Below are positions 39,569 to 48,998 of a stretch of DNA of 64,000 bases, in pieces. This DNA comes from Agromyces albus (GTDB taxonomy: Bacteria; Actinomycetota; Actinomycetes; Actinomycetales; Microbacteriaceae). The notes beneath the pieces were generated by a model, which ran no database searches, had not been told where the DNA came from, and saw only the letters and a program-made list of their open reading frames with translations. The stretch lies in assembly GCF_030815405.1 (NCBI RefSeq), contig NZ_JAUSWX010000001.1, forward strand, positions 1,736,001 to 1,800,000, read 5' to 3'. Every line of letters starts with the position of its first letter. Within the stretch, counting starts at the first letter, position 1. Position numbers and translations under genes: made by a program.

Positions 39569-41227
39569 ATGCGTGCTGCACCAGTGACCACCCGCCCGAA
39601 CCGCCGATTCGGCATCCTCGCCATCGGCCTCGCATCGATGATCGCGCTCGCCGGCTGTCAGGCTGCCGAGCCCGGGGCATCCGGCGACCCGGTCTCCGGC
39701 GGCACCCTCACCTACGCGAGCGGCGACGCGGAACCCACGTGCCTCGACCCGCACGTCGGCGGCAACTACCCGCAGGCGCTCATCGCCGGCCAGTTCCTCG
39801 AGTCGCTCGTCTCGCGCGACGACTCGGGCGAGATCATCCCGTGGCTCGCCGACTCGTGGGAGGTCTCCTCCGACGGCCTCGTCTGGGACTTCACGCTCCG
39901 CGACGGCGTGACCTTCACCGACGGCACGCCGTTCGACGCCGAGGCGGTCAAGGCGAACGTCGAGCACCTGCAGGACCCGGCGACGCAATCGTCGACCGGC
40001 TACCTCGCGCTCGGCAAGGTCGAGCAGGTCGAGGTCGTCGACGACCTCGAGGCGCGCTTCGTGCTCACCACGCCCGACAGCGCGCTCCTCGAGTCCCTCA
40101 GCCAGCCGTGGACCGCCATCCAGTCGCCGGCCGGCATCGCCCGCGGCATGGAGGAGAACTGCCAGGCGCCCGTCGGCACCGGCCCGTTCATCGTCGACGA
40201 GTGGGTGAAGCAAGACCACATCTCCCTCGTGCGCAACGACGACTACTCGTCGCCGCCCGCCGATGCCGAGCACGACGGGCCCGCCTACATCGAGGGCATC
40301 GAGTGGCGGTTCGTGCCCGACTCGGCCTCGCGCTACGCGGCGCTGCAGGGCGGCCAGGTCGACGTCATCGACAATCCCCAGCCCGACACGATCGCCGCCG
40401 CCGAGCAGGGCGACACGTTCACGTGGATCGACGCGCCGCGCCCCGGCGCCTCGAACCGCATCGAGTTGAACTCCGGCCAGGCCCCGTTCGACGACGAGCG
40501 CGTGCGTGAGGCGTTCATCCGCGCCGTCGACGTCAACGACGGCATCGACGCGCTCTTCTTCGGCACCGCCGAGCGGTCGTACTCCGCGCTCTCCTCCGTC
40601 GAGGCGCTCGCCTACTCCGACGAGTCGCTGTTCGAGACCGATCTCGACCGGGCGAACGAGCTCCTCGACGAAGCCGGTTGGACCGAGCGCGACGCCGAGG
40701 GCTACCGCATCAAGGACGGCGCCCGGCTGACGCTCCGCTTCCCGGTGAGCACGAACCAGTCGATCCCCGCAGAGCAGTCGCTGTTCGAGCAGGTGCAGGC
40801 CACGGCGAAGGACGCCGGGTTCGAGGTCGTCATCGAGCTTCTCGACCTCTCGGGCTGGTACGGCGCCCTGTTCGCCCACGAGTATGAGATCGTGAGCGCC
40901 CCGTACACCAAGGTCGGACCCGACGTGCTGCGCATCGTCTACCACTCCGAGAGCCTCACCCCGGCGCCGAGCGGGTACTTCGCGAACCTCTCCCAGCTGA
41001 ACGACCCGGATGTCGACGCGTTGCTCACCGAAGCGGCCGCCACGATCGAGCCCGACGCGCGCGCCGAGCTCTACGAGCAGGCACAGCAGCTCATCCTCGG
41101 CGGCTACTACCTCCTGCCGCTCTACGACCAGCAGAACAGCTTCCTGCTGAGCACGGAGGTGCAGGGGGCTCGCGCCATCTCCACCGTCTCGACGCCGAGC
41201 TTCTATGACGCGTGGCTCGCCGGCTGA
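39569..41227 (+). CDS. Peptide/nickel-type ABC transporter substrate-binding lipoprotein
   Basis: A 552-residue family-5 solute-binding protein. The signal ends in lipobox LAGC (Cys near residue 28), so it is lipid-anchored. Typical segments: GGTLTYASGDAEPTCLDPHV, LVWDFTLRDGVTFTDGTPFD, VGTGPFIVDEWVKQDHISL and the C-terminal YEQAQQLILGGYYLLPLYDQ. The ligand could be a peptide, a metal chelate or another small molecule; sequence alone does not say. It is first in a five-domain importer operon. Confidence 0.92.
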   Translation: MRAAPVTTRPNRRFGILAIGLASMIALAGCQAAEPGASGDPVSGGTLTYASGDAEPTCLDPHVGGNYPQALIAGQFLESLVSRDDSGEIIPWLADSWEVSSDGLVWDFTLRDGVTFTDGTPFDAEAVKANVEHLQDPATQSSTGYLALGKVEQVEVVDDLEARFVLTTPDSALLESLSQPWTAIQSPAGIARGMEENCQAPVGTGPFIVDEWVKQDHISLVRNDDYSSPPADAEHDGPAYIEGIEWRFVPDSASRYAALQGGQVDVIDNPQPDTIAAAEQGDTFTWIDAPRPGASNRIELNSGQAPFDDERVREAFIRAVDVNDGIDALFFGTAERSYSALSSVEALAYSDESLFETDLDRANELLDEAGWTERDAEGYRIKDGARLTLRFPVSTNQSIPAEQSLFEQVQATAKDAGFEVVIELLDLSGWYGALFAHEYEIVSAPYTKVGPDVLRIVYHSESLTPAPSGYFANLSQLNDPDVDALLTEAAATIEPDARAELYEQAQQLILGGYYLLPLYDQQNSFLLSTEVQGARAISTVSTPSFYDAWLAG

Positions 41228-42188
41228 CCCGCGGAGGCAGCGGCGAGGTCGCACGATCCGCCACGCCGGCCTCCTCGTCGCCGGCGCGGTCTTCGTCATG
41301 TGGGCAGTGGCGACCCTCACGTTCTTCGCGATCCGGCTGATCCCAGGCGACCCCGCACAAGCGATCCTCGGGGGCCCCGGCTCGCAGGCCTCGCAAGAGG
41401 CGCTCGACCAGGTGCGACGCGACTACGGGCTCGATCAGCCGCTCCTCGTGCAGTACCTCGCGATGCTCGGCCGGCTGCTCAGCGGCGACCTCGGCACGTC
41501 GTACGCCCTCAAGGTCCCGGTTGCCGAGCTCCTCGGCGCGCAACTCGGCGGCACGATGCTCCTCGCGCTCCTCTCCCTCGTGCTCGCGTGGATCCTCGCG
41601 CTCGGCCTCTCGCTCTGGTCAACGGGACGCGGTCGCATCTCGACGGCCGTCGGGGAGGGCATCGAGCTGACGGCGGCCGCGCTGCCGCACTTCTGGCTCG
41701 CCGCGGTGCTCATCGCGATCTTCAGCTCGGGCCTCGGCTGGCTGCCGCCCGTCGCGACCGGCACGCCGGCGGGACTCGTGCTGCCCGTCGTCACGCTCGC
41801 GGTGCCGCTCGCCGGCTTCCTCGCCCAGGTGATGCGCGAGAGCCTCCTCGACGCGATGCAGCAGCCCTTCGTCGTCTCCGCGCGAGCGCGCGGCGAGAGC
41901 ACCACGGGCGTTCGGCTCCGGCACACCGTCCGGCATGCAGCGCTGCCCGGCATCAGCCTTTCGGGCTGGGCACTCGGCTGGCTACTCTCCGGCGCCGTCG
42001 TCGTCGAGACGATCTTCGCGATGCCAGGACTCGGCCGCACGCTGCTGCAAGCCGTCACCCTCCGCGACATCCCCGTCGTCACCGGCGTCGTGCTGCTCAT
42101 CGCGCTCGTCTACGTGCTCATGACGGTGCTCACGGATGTCTCGTCGCGCATCGCCGACCCGAGGCTGCGGCAGGAGGCGAACCGATGA
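41205..42188 (+). CDS. Oligopeptide-type ABC transporter permease (DppB-like)
   Basis: A 327-residue permease with about six membrane segments. The DppB-type opening ATLTFFAIRLIPGDPAQAILGG and RRDYGLDQPLLVQYLAML are present, as is the coupling loop SARARGESTTGVRLRHTVRHAA split across residues 215-240. It starts inside the 3' end of the binding-protein gene (23-nt overlap) and overlaps the next permease by 4 nt. Confidence 0.93.
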   Translation: MTRGSPADPRRQRRGRTIRHAGLLVAGAVFVMWAVATLTFFAIRLIPGDPAQAILGGPGSQASQEALDQVRRDYGLDQPLLVQYLAMLGRLLSGDLGTSYALKVPVAELLGAQLGGTMLLALLSLVLAWILALGLSLWSTGRGRISTAVGEGIELTAAALPHFWLAAVLIAIFSSGLGWLPPVATGTPAGLVLPVVTLAVPLAGFLAQVMRESLLDAMQQPFVVSARARGESTTGVRLRHTVRHAALPGISLSGWALGWLLSGAVVVETIFAMPGLGRTLLQAVTLRDIPVVTGVVLLIALVYVLMTVLTDVSSRIADPRLRQEANR

Positions 42189-43060
42189 GCGAGCTCGAAC
42201 TGCGCCAGACGACGGTCGAGGCATCCGCTGAGCATCGTCCGCCGCGTCGCCGCGATCGGCTGCCGCGCGTCGGCACGTTGCTCGCCGCCGCGTTCGTGGT
42301 GTTCCTCGTCGCCGCGACGTGTTTCCCGGGGCTCGTCGCCACGCACGACCCGAACCAGATCGCGGCGGCCGAGGCATTCCGGTCGCCGTCGCTCGCGCAC
42401 TGGTTCGGCACCGACGAATCGGGGCGCGACGTGTACAGCCGAGTCATCGCGGGCACCGGCACGTCCCTGCTCATCGGCGTGACGGCGACGTCCATCGGCC
42501 TCGCATTCGGTCTCGCCCTCGGCGTGCTCGCGAGCTTCGGCGGGCGCGCGCTCGACTTCGGCGTCAGCCGGGTCGTCGAGGTGCTCTTCGCGTTCCCCGG
42601 CCTGCTGCTCGCGCTCCTCGTGATCGTGATCTACGGGCCGGGCCCGGTCACGGCCACCATCGCCGTCGGGCTCTCGACCGCACCCGGCTACGCCCGCATC
42701 ATCCGGGGGCAGCTCGTCTCGATCCGTTCGGCGCAGTTCGTCGAGTCGGCTCGCGTGCTCGGGCACTCCTCCGCGCGCATCCTCGCCCGGCACATCGTGC
42801 CGAACGCGCTCGTGCCGATCTTCGTGCTCGCCACGCTCGGCATCGGCCAGGCGATCGTGTGGGCGTCCGCACTCAGCTATCTCGGACTCGGGGCGCAGCC
42901 GCCGGCCGCCGAGTGGGGCGCGATGCTCGCCGCCGGTCGCACCTACCTCGCCGGCGCCTGGTGGATGACCGTGTTCCCGGGCCTCATGATCGTGGGCACC
43001 ACAATCGCCACGACCGTGCTCGGTCGAGCGCTCGCCCGGCGGGGCAGGGGGCGATCGTGA
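42185..43060 (+). CDS. Oligopeptide-type ABC transporter permease (DppC-like)
   Basis: A 291-residue permease with the DppC features: N-terminal FPGLVATHDPNQIAAAEAFR, HWFGTDESGRDVYSRVIAG, and the coupling loop ESARVLGHSSARILARHIVPN. About six hydrophobic segments. It pairs with the preceding permease to form the channel. Start and stop overlap neighbours by 4 nt each. Confidence 0.93.
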   Translation: MSELELRQTTVEASAEHRPPRRRDRLPRVGTLLAAAFVVFLVAATCFPGLVATHDPNQIAAAEAFRSPSLAHWFGTDESGRDVYSRVIAGTGTSLLIGVTATSIGLAFGLALGVLASFGGRALDFGVSRVVEVLFAFPGLLLALLVIVIYGPGPVTATIAVGLSTAPGYARIIRGQLVSIRSAQFVESARVLGHSSARILARHIVPNALVPIFVLATLGIGQAIVWASALSYLGLGAQPPAAEWGAMLAAGRTYLAGAWWMTVFPGLMIVGTTIATTVLGRALARRGRGRS

Positions 43061-44712
43061 GCATCGATCCCGACTCCCCCGTGCTCGACGTCGCCGACCT
43101 CCGGGTCGCGTTCGGCGGCACCGAGGTCGTGCGCGGCGTCTCCCTTCGCATCAGCCCGGGCGAATGCGTCGCGATCGTCGGCGAGTCGGGTTCGGGCAAG
43201 AGCGTCACCGCGCGCGCCCTCCTCGGCCTCGCCGGCTCGAACGCCAGCACCACGAGCGAGCGGCTGCGCGTGCGGGGTCGCCAGCTGGGGTCGGCGGGCG
43301 AGCGGGAGTGGCAGCGGGTACGTGCGCGCGACGTCGGCCTCATCCTGCAGGACGCCCTCGTGTCACTCGACCCGCTCCGTCCCGTCGGCCGCGAGATCGA
43401 GGACCCGCTGCGCCTCCATGAGCGGATGCCGCCGGCCGGCCGCCGCGCGAGGGTGCTCGAGCTCCTCCACCGCGTCGGCATGCCGGATCCCGCCTACGCG
43501 GCGCGCCAGCGGTCGGGCGAGCTGTCGGGCGGACTGCGCCAGCGCGCGCTCATCGCGGCAGCCATCGCGCTCGATCCGCCCCTGCTCATCGCCGACGAGC
43601 CGACGACCGCGCTCGACGTGAGCGTGCAGGCACGGATCCTCGCGCTGCTCGCCCGATTCACGGCGAACGGCACCGGGCTGCTGCTCATCAGCCACGATCT
43701 CGCGGTCGTCCACGAGCTCGCCGATCGGATCCTCGTGATGCGCGATGGGACGGTCATCGAGGAGGGCACGGCGGCCGAGGTGCTCGGGGTGCCGCGCACC
43801 GCGTACACGCGTGCGCTCATCGCCGCCGTCCCGAGCGGCACGCCGCGTGGGATGCCGCTCAGCGTCGTCGATCGTCCGTTCGCCGCCGCAGCCGAGGCGG
43901 CTGCTGCTGCTCCGGATGCGATCACGGCGCCGTCAGCCGCTCTCTACGACGAGCGCCCGCTGCTGGCACTCGACCACGTCACCAAGTCATTCGAGATCGC
44001 GGGCGGGCGCTTCACCGCCGTCGACGACGTGTCGCTGAGCGTCCGCCGCGGCGAGACGCTCGGACTCGTCGGCGAATCGGGTTCGGGCAAGACCACCGTC
44101 GCGCGACTCGCGCTCGCGCTCACGAAGCCCGACTCCGGCGACGTCGTGCTCGACGGCACCGAGTGGTCACGGCTCCGCGAGGCGGAGCGACGTCCGATGC
44201 GCCCACGGATCGGAGCGATCTACCAAGACGCGCTGAGCTCCTTCGATCCGCGATGGAACGTCGGCCGGATCCTCGCCGATGCGGCGTCCGGCACCGAGCG
44301 AGGCGCCCCCGCCCCGGGCGTCGCTGCGCTGCTCGAGCAGGTCGGGCTCGCGGCATCCGTCGCCCACCGGCGCCCGCTCACCCTGTCGGGAGGGCAGCGC
44401 CAGCGCGTCGCGATCGCTCGCGCGCTCGCCGCGTCGCCCGAAGTGCTGATCTGCGACGAACCGGTCTCGGCCCTCGACGTGACGATCCAGGCGCAGATCC
44501 TCGACCTGCTCGACGAGCTCCAGCGCTCGCGCGGACTCGCGTGCCTCTTCATCTCGCACGACCTCGGCGTCGTGCGGCACATGGCCGACCGCGTCGCGGT
44601 GATGCAGGGCGGCAGGATCGTCGAGACCGGCGCCGCAGAGCAGGTGTTCGCCCAACCGGCGCACCCGTACACCGCGCAACTCGTCGCCGACTCGCCGCGA
44701 CTCGTGCACTGA
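43057..44712 (+). CDS. Fused double ATPase of the oligopeptide-type ABC transporter (DppD-DppF)
   Basis: A 551-residue protein with two complete ABC ATPase domains in one chain. Domain 1 (about 1-260): Walker A GESGSGKSVTARAL, signature LSGGLRQRALIAAAIAL, Walker B LLIADEPTTALDV. Domain 2 (about 300-551): Walker A GESGSGKTTVARLAL, signature LSGGQRQRVAIARAL, Walker B VLICDEPVSALDVTIQ. An Ala-rich linker joins them. Both sites look active. In many bacteria these are separate DppD and DppF proteins. GTG start overlaps the permease stop (GTGA). Confidence 0.94.
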   Translation: MSIDPDSPVLDVADLRVAFGGTEVVRGVSLRISPGECVAIVGESGSGKSVTARALLGLAGSNASTTSERLRVRGRQLGSAGEREWQRVRARDVGLILQDALVSLDPLRPVGREIEDPLRLHERMPPAGRRARVLELLHRVGMPDPAYAARQRSGELSGGLRQRALIAAAIALDPPLLIADEPTTALDVSVQARILALLARFTANGTGLLLISHDLAVVHELADRILVMRDGTVIEEGTAAEVLGVPRTAYTRALIAAVPSGTPRGMPLSVVDRPFAAAAEAAAAAPDAITAPSAALYDERPLLALDHVTKSFEIAGGRFTAVDDVSLSVRRGETLGLVGESGSGKTTVARLALALTKPDSGDVVLDGTEWSRLREAERRPMRPRIGAIYQDALSSFDPRWNVGRILADAASGTERGAPAPGVAALLEQVGLAASVAHRRPLTLSGGQRQRVAIARALAASPEVLICDEPVSALDVTIQAQILDLLDELQRSRGLACLFISHDLGVVRHMADRVAVMQGGRIVETGAAEQVFAQPAHPYTAQLVADSPRLVH

Positions 44713-44839
44713 CTGCCGAAGAGCTGCCGCGGGTCCCAGATCGCGCCATCGGTGCCCGCGAGGGTCTCCGCTAGGCTGGATCGTCACAATCAGGCACCTC
44801 ACCACAGACACGGTGCCGCCGATATCGAACCGGAGCATC

Positions 44840-47422
44840 ATGACCGACACCCCGCGCATTCCCGACAAGCCCGCTCTCGAGGGCCTCGAATCCGTCTGGG
44901 GAGACGCATGGGAGCGTGAGGGCATCTACCGCTTCGACCGCGAATCGGCGACTCGCGAGCAGATCTACTCCATCGACACTCCCCCGCCCACGGCGTCGGG
45001 TTCGCTGCACATCGGCCACGTCTTCTCGTACACGCACACTGACGTCGTCGCGCGGTTCCAGCGCATGCGTGGCAAGAGCGTGTTCTACCCGATGGGCTGG
45101 GACGACAACGGCCTGCCCACCGAGCGGCGCGTGCAGAACTACTACGGCGTACGCTGCGACCCGACCCTGCCCTACGTCGCGGGCTTCGTGCCGCCGTTCG
45201 AGGGCGGCGACGGCAAGAGCAGCAAGGCCGCCGATCAGGTGCCGATCAGCCGGCGCAACTTCATCGAGCTGTGCGAGCGCCTCACCGTCGAAGACGAACA
45301 GCAGTTCGAGGCGGTCTGGCGCATGCTCGGCCTCTCGGTCGACTGGACCCAGACCTACCGCACGATCGGCGACGAGTCGATCTTCGCGTCGCAGCTCGCC
45401 TTCGTGCGCAACGTCGAACGCGGCGAGGCCTACCAGGCACTCGCCCCGACGCTCTGGGACGTCACCTTCCGCACCGCCGTCGCCCAGGCCGAGCTCGAAG
45501 ACCGCGAGCAGCCCGGGCACTACCACCGGGTGACCTTCGGGCGAGCCGACGGCGATGGCATCGAGATCGAGACGAGTCGCCCAGAGCTCATCCCGGCCTG
45601 CGTGGCGCTTGTGGCCCACCCCGACGACGAGCGCTACCAGCAGCTCTTCGGCACCACGGTCACGACGCCGGTCTTCGGCGTCGAGGTGCCGATCGTGGCG
45701 CACCATCTCGCCCAAAAAGACAAGGGCACCGGCATCGCGATGATCTGCACGTTCGGCGACATCACCGACGTGGTCTGGTGGCGTGAGCTCGAACTGCCGA
45801 ACCGCGCGATCGTCGGCTTCGACGGTCGCATCATCGCCGACACCCCGGACGCGATCACGTCAGAGGCGGGCCGCGCGGCCTTCGCCGAACTGGCTGGCAA
45901 GACCGCCTTCTCCGCTCGCCAGGCCGTGGTCGAGCGCCTCCGCGTTTCGGGCGACCTCCTCGGCGAGCCGAAGGCGATCACCCACCCGGTCAAGTTCTAC
46001 GAGAAGGGCGACCGGCCGCTCGAGATCGTCTCGACCCGCCAGTGGTACCTCCGCAACGGCGCGCGCGACGAAGAGCTCCGGTCCCGCCTGCTCAGCCACG
46101 GGCGAGAGATCGACTGGCGTCCCGACTTCATGCGAGTGCGCTACGAGAACTGGGTGGGCGGCCTCTCCGGCGACTGGCTCGTCTCCCGGCAGCGCTTCTT
46201 CGGCGTGCCGATCCCTGTCTGGTACCCGCTCGACGAGGCCGGCGAGCCGCTCTTCGACGAGCCGATCGTCGCGACCCGTGAGATGCTCCCCGTCGATCCG
46301 TCGTCGGCAGCGGCTCCCGGCTTCGACGAGGCACAGCGCGGGGTTCCCGGCGGCTTCGTCGGCGAGCACGACGTCATGGACACGTGGGCGACCTCGTCGC
46401 TCACCCCGCAGCTGGCGGGCGGGTGGGAGCGCGACCCCGAGCTCTTCGAGCTCGTCTTCCCATACTCGCTGCGCCCGCAGGGTCAAGACATCATCCGCAC
46501 GTGGCTGTTCTCGACGACGCTTCGCGCCGAGCTCGAGCACGGCGTCGCGCCGTGGTCCAACGCGGCGATCTCGGGATTCATCGTCGACCCCGACCGCAAG
46601 AAGATGTCGAAGTCGAAGGGCAACGTCGTCACTCCGGCGGCCCTGCTCGAGCAGCACGGCTCCGACGCGGTGCGCTACTGGGCGGCATCCTCGCGCCTCG
46701 GCACCGATGCCGCGTTCGATCCGCAGAACCCGACGCAGGTGAAGATCGGCCGGCGACTGTCGATCAAGGTGCTGAACGCGGCGAAGTTCATCCTGGGCTT
46801 CGAGGGATCGGCGGATGCCCCGGTCACCGTGCCCGTCGACCGCAGCATGCTCGCCGAGCTGAGCGACGTCGTCGACCGCGCCACGCGGGCGCTCGACGCC
46901 TACGACCACGCTCGCGCGCTCGAGTCCGCCGAGACGTTCTTCTGGACGTTCTGCGACGACTACCTCGAACTCGTGAAAGAGCGCGCCTACGGCGCGCCGA
47001 GCCCCGAGCAGGCCTCGGCGGTCGCCGCGCTGAAGACCGCGCTCAGCGTGCTGCTCCGACTCTTCGCCCCGGTCATCCCCTTCGCGACCGAGGAGGCCTG
47101 GCGCTGGTCCAACTCGACCTCGGTGCACACCGCTCCCTGGCCGACCGATGATGAACTCGCCGCGCGCGGCGAAGCGGGCGTCGAGCTCCTCGAACTCGCG
47201 AGCCTCGCCCTCACGGGCATCCGCCGCGCGAAGACCGATGCCAAGGCATCGCAGAAGACGCCGGTCGTGAGCGCCGCGATCGCGGCGCCCGCCGCGGCGA
47301 TCGCCCTGCTCGAAGCGGCGGCACCCGACTTGCGGGCCGTGGGACGCATCGCAGAGCTCGACTTCGTCGAGGCCGACGAGTTCCACGTCCGCGACGTCGT
47401 CTTCGAGACCATGTCGGAATAG
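44840..47422 (+). CDS. valS: Valyl-tRNA synthetase
   Basis: An 860-residue class I synthetase charging tRNA-Val. HIGH motif in TASGSLHIGHVFSYTHTDV, then GWDDNGLPTERRVQNYYGVR, the editing domain with ETSRPELIPACVALVAHPDD, and KMSKS in RKKMSKSKGNVVTP. The C-terminal anticodon-binding domain is shorter than in E. coli and lacks the long coiled coil, as in the actinobacterial type. ATG at 44840 is chosen over an upstream GTG because CGGAGC precedes it. A possible -10, TAGGCT, is at 44773-44778. Confidence 0.96.
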   Translation: MTDTPRIPDKPALEGLESVWGDAWEREGIYRFDRESATREQIYSIDTPPPTASGSLHIGHVFSYTHTDVVARFQRMRGKSVFYPMGWDDNGLPTERRVQNYYGVRCDPTLPYVAGFVPPFEGGDGKSSKAADQVPISRRNFIELCERLTVEDEQQFEAVWRMLGLSVDWTQTYRTIGDESIFASQLAFVRNVERGEAYQALAPTLWDVTFRTAVAQAELEDREQPGHYHRVTFGRADGDGIEIETSRPELIPACVALVAHPDDERYQQLFGTTVTTPVFGVEVPIVAHHLAQKDKGTGIAMICTFGDITDVVWWRELELPNRAIVGFDGRIIADTPDAITSEAGRAAFAELAGKTAFSARQAVVERLRVSGDLLGEPKAITHPVKFYEKGDRPLEIVSTRQWYLRNGARDEELRSRLLSHGREIDWRPDFMRVRYENWVGGLSGDWLVSRQRFFGVPIPVWYPLDEAGEPLFDEPIVATREMLPVDPSSAAAPGFDEAQRGVPGGFVGEHDVMDTWATSSLTPQLAGGWERDPELFELVFPYSLRPQGQDIIRTWLFSTTLRAELEHGVAPWSNAAISGFIVDPDRKKMSKSKGNVVTPAALLEQHGSDAVRYWAASSRLGTDAAFDPQNPTQVKIGRRLSIKVLNAAKFILGFEGSADAPVTVPVDRSMLAELSDVVDRATRALDAYDHARALESAETFFWTFCDDYLELVKERAYGAPSPEQASAVAALKTALSVLLRLFAPVIPFATEEAWRWSNSTSVHTAPWPTDDELAARGEAGVELLELASLALTGIRRAKTDAKASQKTPVVSAAIAAPAAAIALLEAAAPDLRAVGRIAELDFVEADEFHVRDVVFETMSE

Positions 47423-47430
47423 GAGGAACC

Positions 47431-47877
47431 ATGACGCACGAGATCCGGATGGCCGGTGATGAGGACTTCTTCGGCTGGCTGCCGCTCTTCGAGGCCTACT
47501 GCAACTTCTACGACACCGAACTCGATGACGCAAAGGCGCTCATCGTGTGGAACTGGATACGCGACGACGCCAACCCGCTCGAAGCCGCGCTCGCGGTCGA
47601 CGACGAGGGTCGGCCGGTGGGTCTCGCGCAGTTCCGCGCCGTACCCGACACGCTCAGGGCGACCCGTGGCATCCACCTCGACGACCTCTACGTCGATGAG
47701 GAGCACCGCGGCGCCGGCATCGGGCGCGGGCTCATCGAGTTCGTGCACGCTCGCGCCGCCGACCTCGGCACGGGTGGCGTGACCTGGACGACGGCGGCCG
47801 ACAACGACGAGGCGCAGCGACTCTACGACGAGCTCGCCCGGCGCACGAGCTGGGTGACCTACGAGATGGACGCGTGA
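47431..47877 (+). CDS. GNAT-family N-acetyltransferase
   Basis: A 148-residue GNAT enzyme starting 8 nt after valS with AGGAGGAA upstream. The acetyl-CoA-binding motif is LYVDEEHRGAGIGRGLIEFV (V..R-G-x-G-x-G), preceded by LDDLYVDE and followed by WTTAADNDEAQRLYDEL, the usual GNAT motif B. The substrate is unknown. It is probably co-transcribed with valS. Confidence 0.9.
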   Translation: MTHEIRMAGDEDFFGWLPLFEAYCNFYDTELDDAKALIVWNWIRDDANPLEAALAVDDEGRPVGLAQFRAVPDTLRATRGIHLDDLYVDEEHRGAGIGRGLIEFVHARAADLGTGGVTWTTAADNDEAQRLYDELARRTSWVTYEMDA

Positions 47878-48101
47878 TGCGACTCGGCACGCGGTGGGCG
47901 TTCGGCGCTGAGCCGCCGGCATCCGTTCCGGCGGAGCTCCGAGACCGCATCGCCGCCGCGGAGGCGGCCCACCCGGGCGACGGCGCCGACCGTCACTGGA
48001 CCCTCACCTGGCTCGAGGGGCGACCGATCGCCGAACTCGACGACGGCACCGTCGTGCGCGACACCATCGTCGACGCCCACGACGTCGACGAAGACTGGTA
48101 G
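47877..48101 (+). CDS. Small conserved-looking protein of unknown function
   Basis: A 74-residue protein beginning MRLGTRWAFGAEPPASVP and ending VDAHDVDEDW. It is acidic, Trp-containing and without membrane segment or signal. The ATG shares its first base with the acetyltransferase stop; GTG at 47874 is also possible. Codon use and coupling suggest a real gene, but I recognise no family. Confidence 0.65.
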   Translation: MRLGTRWAFGAEPPASVPAELRDRIAAAEAAHPGDGADRHWTLTWLEGRPIAELDDGTVVRDTIVDAHDVDEDW

Positions 48102-48111
48102 CGCGCGCTCG

Positions 48112-48945
48112 TCAGGCTCGGCCGATGATCTCGCCGTGGGGCATGAGGAACCATCCGTCGTCGTCGGCCGCCCAATCGAGCCACGCCTCGGCGATCTGGC
48201 GGAGCTCCTCAGGATTCGAGTGACCCGACTCGATCGCGTGCGCCGCGAACTGCGACTCGGTCGCCCGTTCGGCCCAAGAGCCGCCCCACCACTCACGCTC
48301 GAGCGCTGAGGAGAAGACCCAGGTCGTGCCGCCGGCCTCGAGGTCGGAGAACCCGGCCTCTCGCGCCCACCGCTTCAGATGGCGACCGGCATTGGGCTCG
48401 CCGCCGTTCCATTCGTGCACGTCGTGGTAGAGCGACAGCCACCGGGTGAGGCCCGCTGACGGGGGGCTCCAGATCACGCCGCCGTAGTCGACGTCGCGAA
48501 CGGCGACGATGCCGCCCGGCTTCAGCACACGCCGGAACTCGCGCAGCGCCTCGACCGGTCGCCCGAGATGCTGCAGCACCTGGTGTGCGTGCACGACGTC
48601 GAACGTGTCGTCGTCGAAGTCGAGCGCGTAGGCATCGCCGGCCCGGAACTCGACGTTGTGCACGTCTTCGCTCTCAGCGAGGCCGTTGGCCTTCGCGACG
48701 ACCTCTTCCGACGCGTCGACACCGATGACTCGGCCGGGCCGCACCCGACGGGCGAGGTCGATCGAGATCGTGCCCGGCCCGCTGCCGACGTCGAGGATCT
48801 GGAGACCCTCCCTGAGGTGGGGCACGAGATACGCGGCGGAGTTCTCAACTGTGCGCCAGGAGTGGATCCGAAGGACGCTCTCGTGATGGCCATGGGTGTA
48901 GGCGTCTCGAGGTGCAGCCGGGCCGGGCCGGGCGTGTTCGTCCAT
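48112..48945 (-). CDS. SAM-dependent methyltransferase
   Basis: A 277-residue class I methyltransferase resembling the UbiE/Methyltransf_11 group. SAM motif I is ILDVGSGPGTISIDLA (about residues 50-65), followed by VIGVDASEEVV, the acidic motif II in DTFDVVHAHQVLQHLGRP, and VLKPGGIVAVRDVDYGG. The C-terminal part with ERATESQFAAHAIESGHS probably binds the substrate, which is unknown. It is divergent from the M3 peptidase gene. Confidence 0.92.
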   Translation of the reverse strand: MDEHARPGPAAPRDAYTHGHHESVLRIHSWRTVENSAAYLVPHLREGLQILDVGSGPGTISIDLARRVRPGRVIGVDASEEVVAKANGLAESEDVHNVEFRAGDAYALDFDDDTFDVVHAHQVLQHLGRPVEALREFRRVLKPGGIVAVRDVDYGGVIWSPPSAGLTRWLSLYHDVHEWNGGEPNAGRHLKRWAREAGFSDLEAGGTTWVFSSALEREWWGGSWAERATESQFAAHAIESGHSNPEELRQIAEAWLDWAADDDGWFLMPHGEIIGRA

Positions 48946-48998
48946 ACCTCGACCCTATGCTCCCGGGCGAGCCGCGCGACACGAACTATGGTTGACGG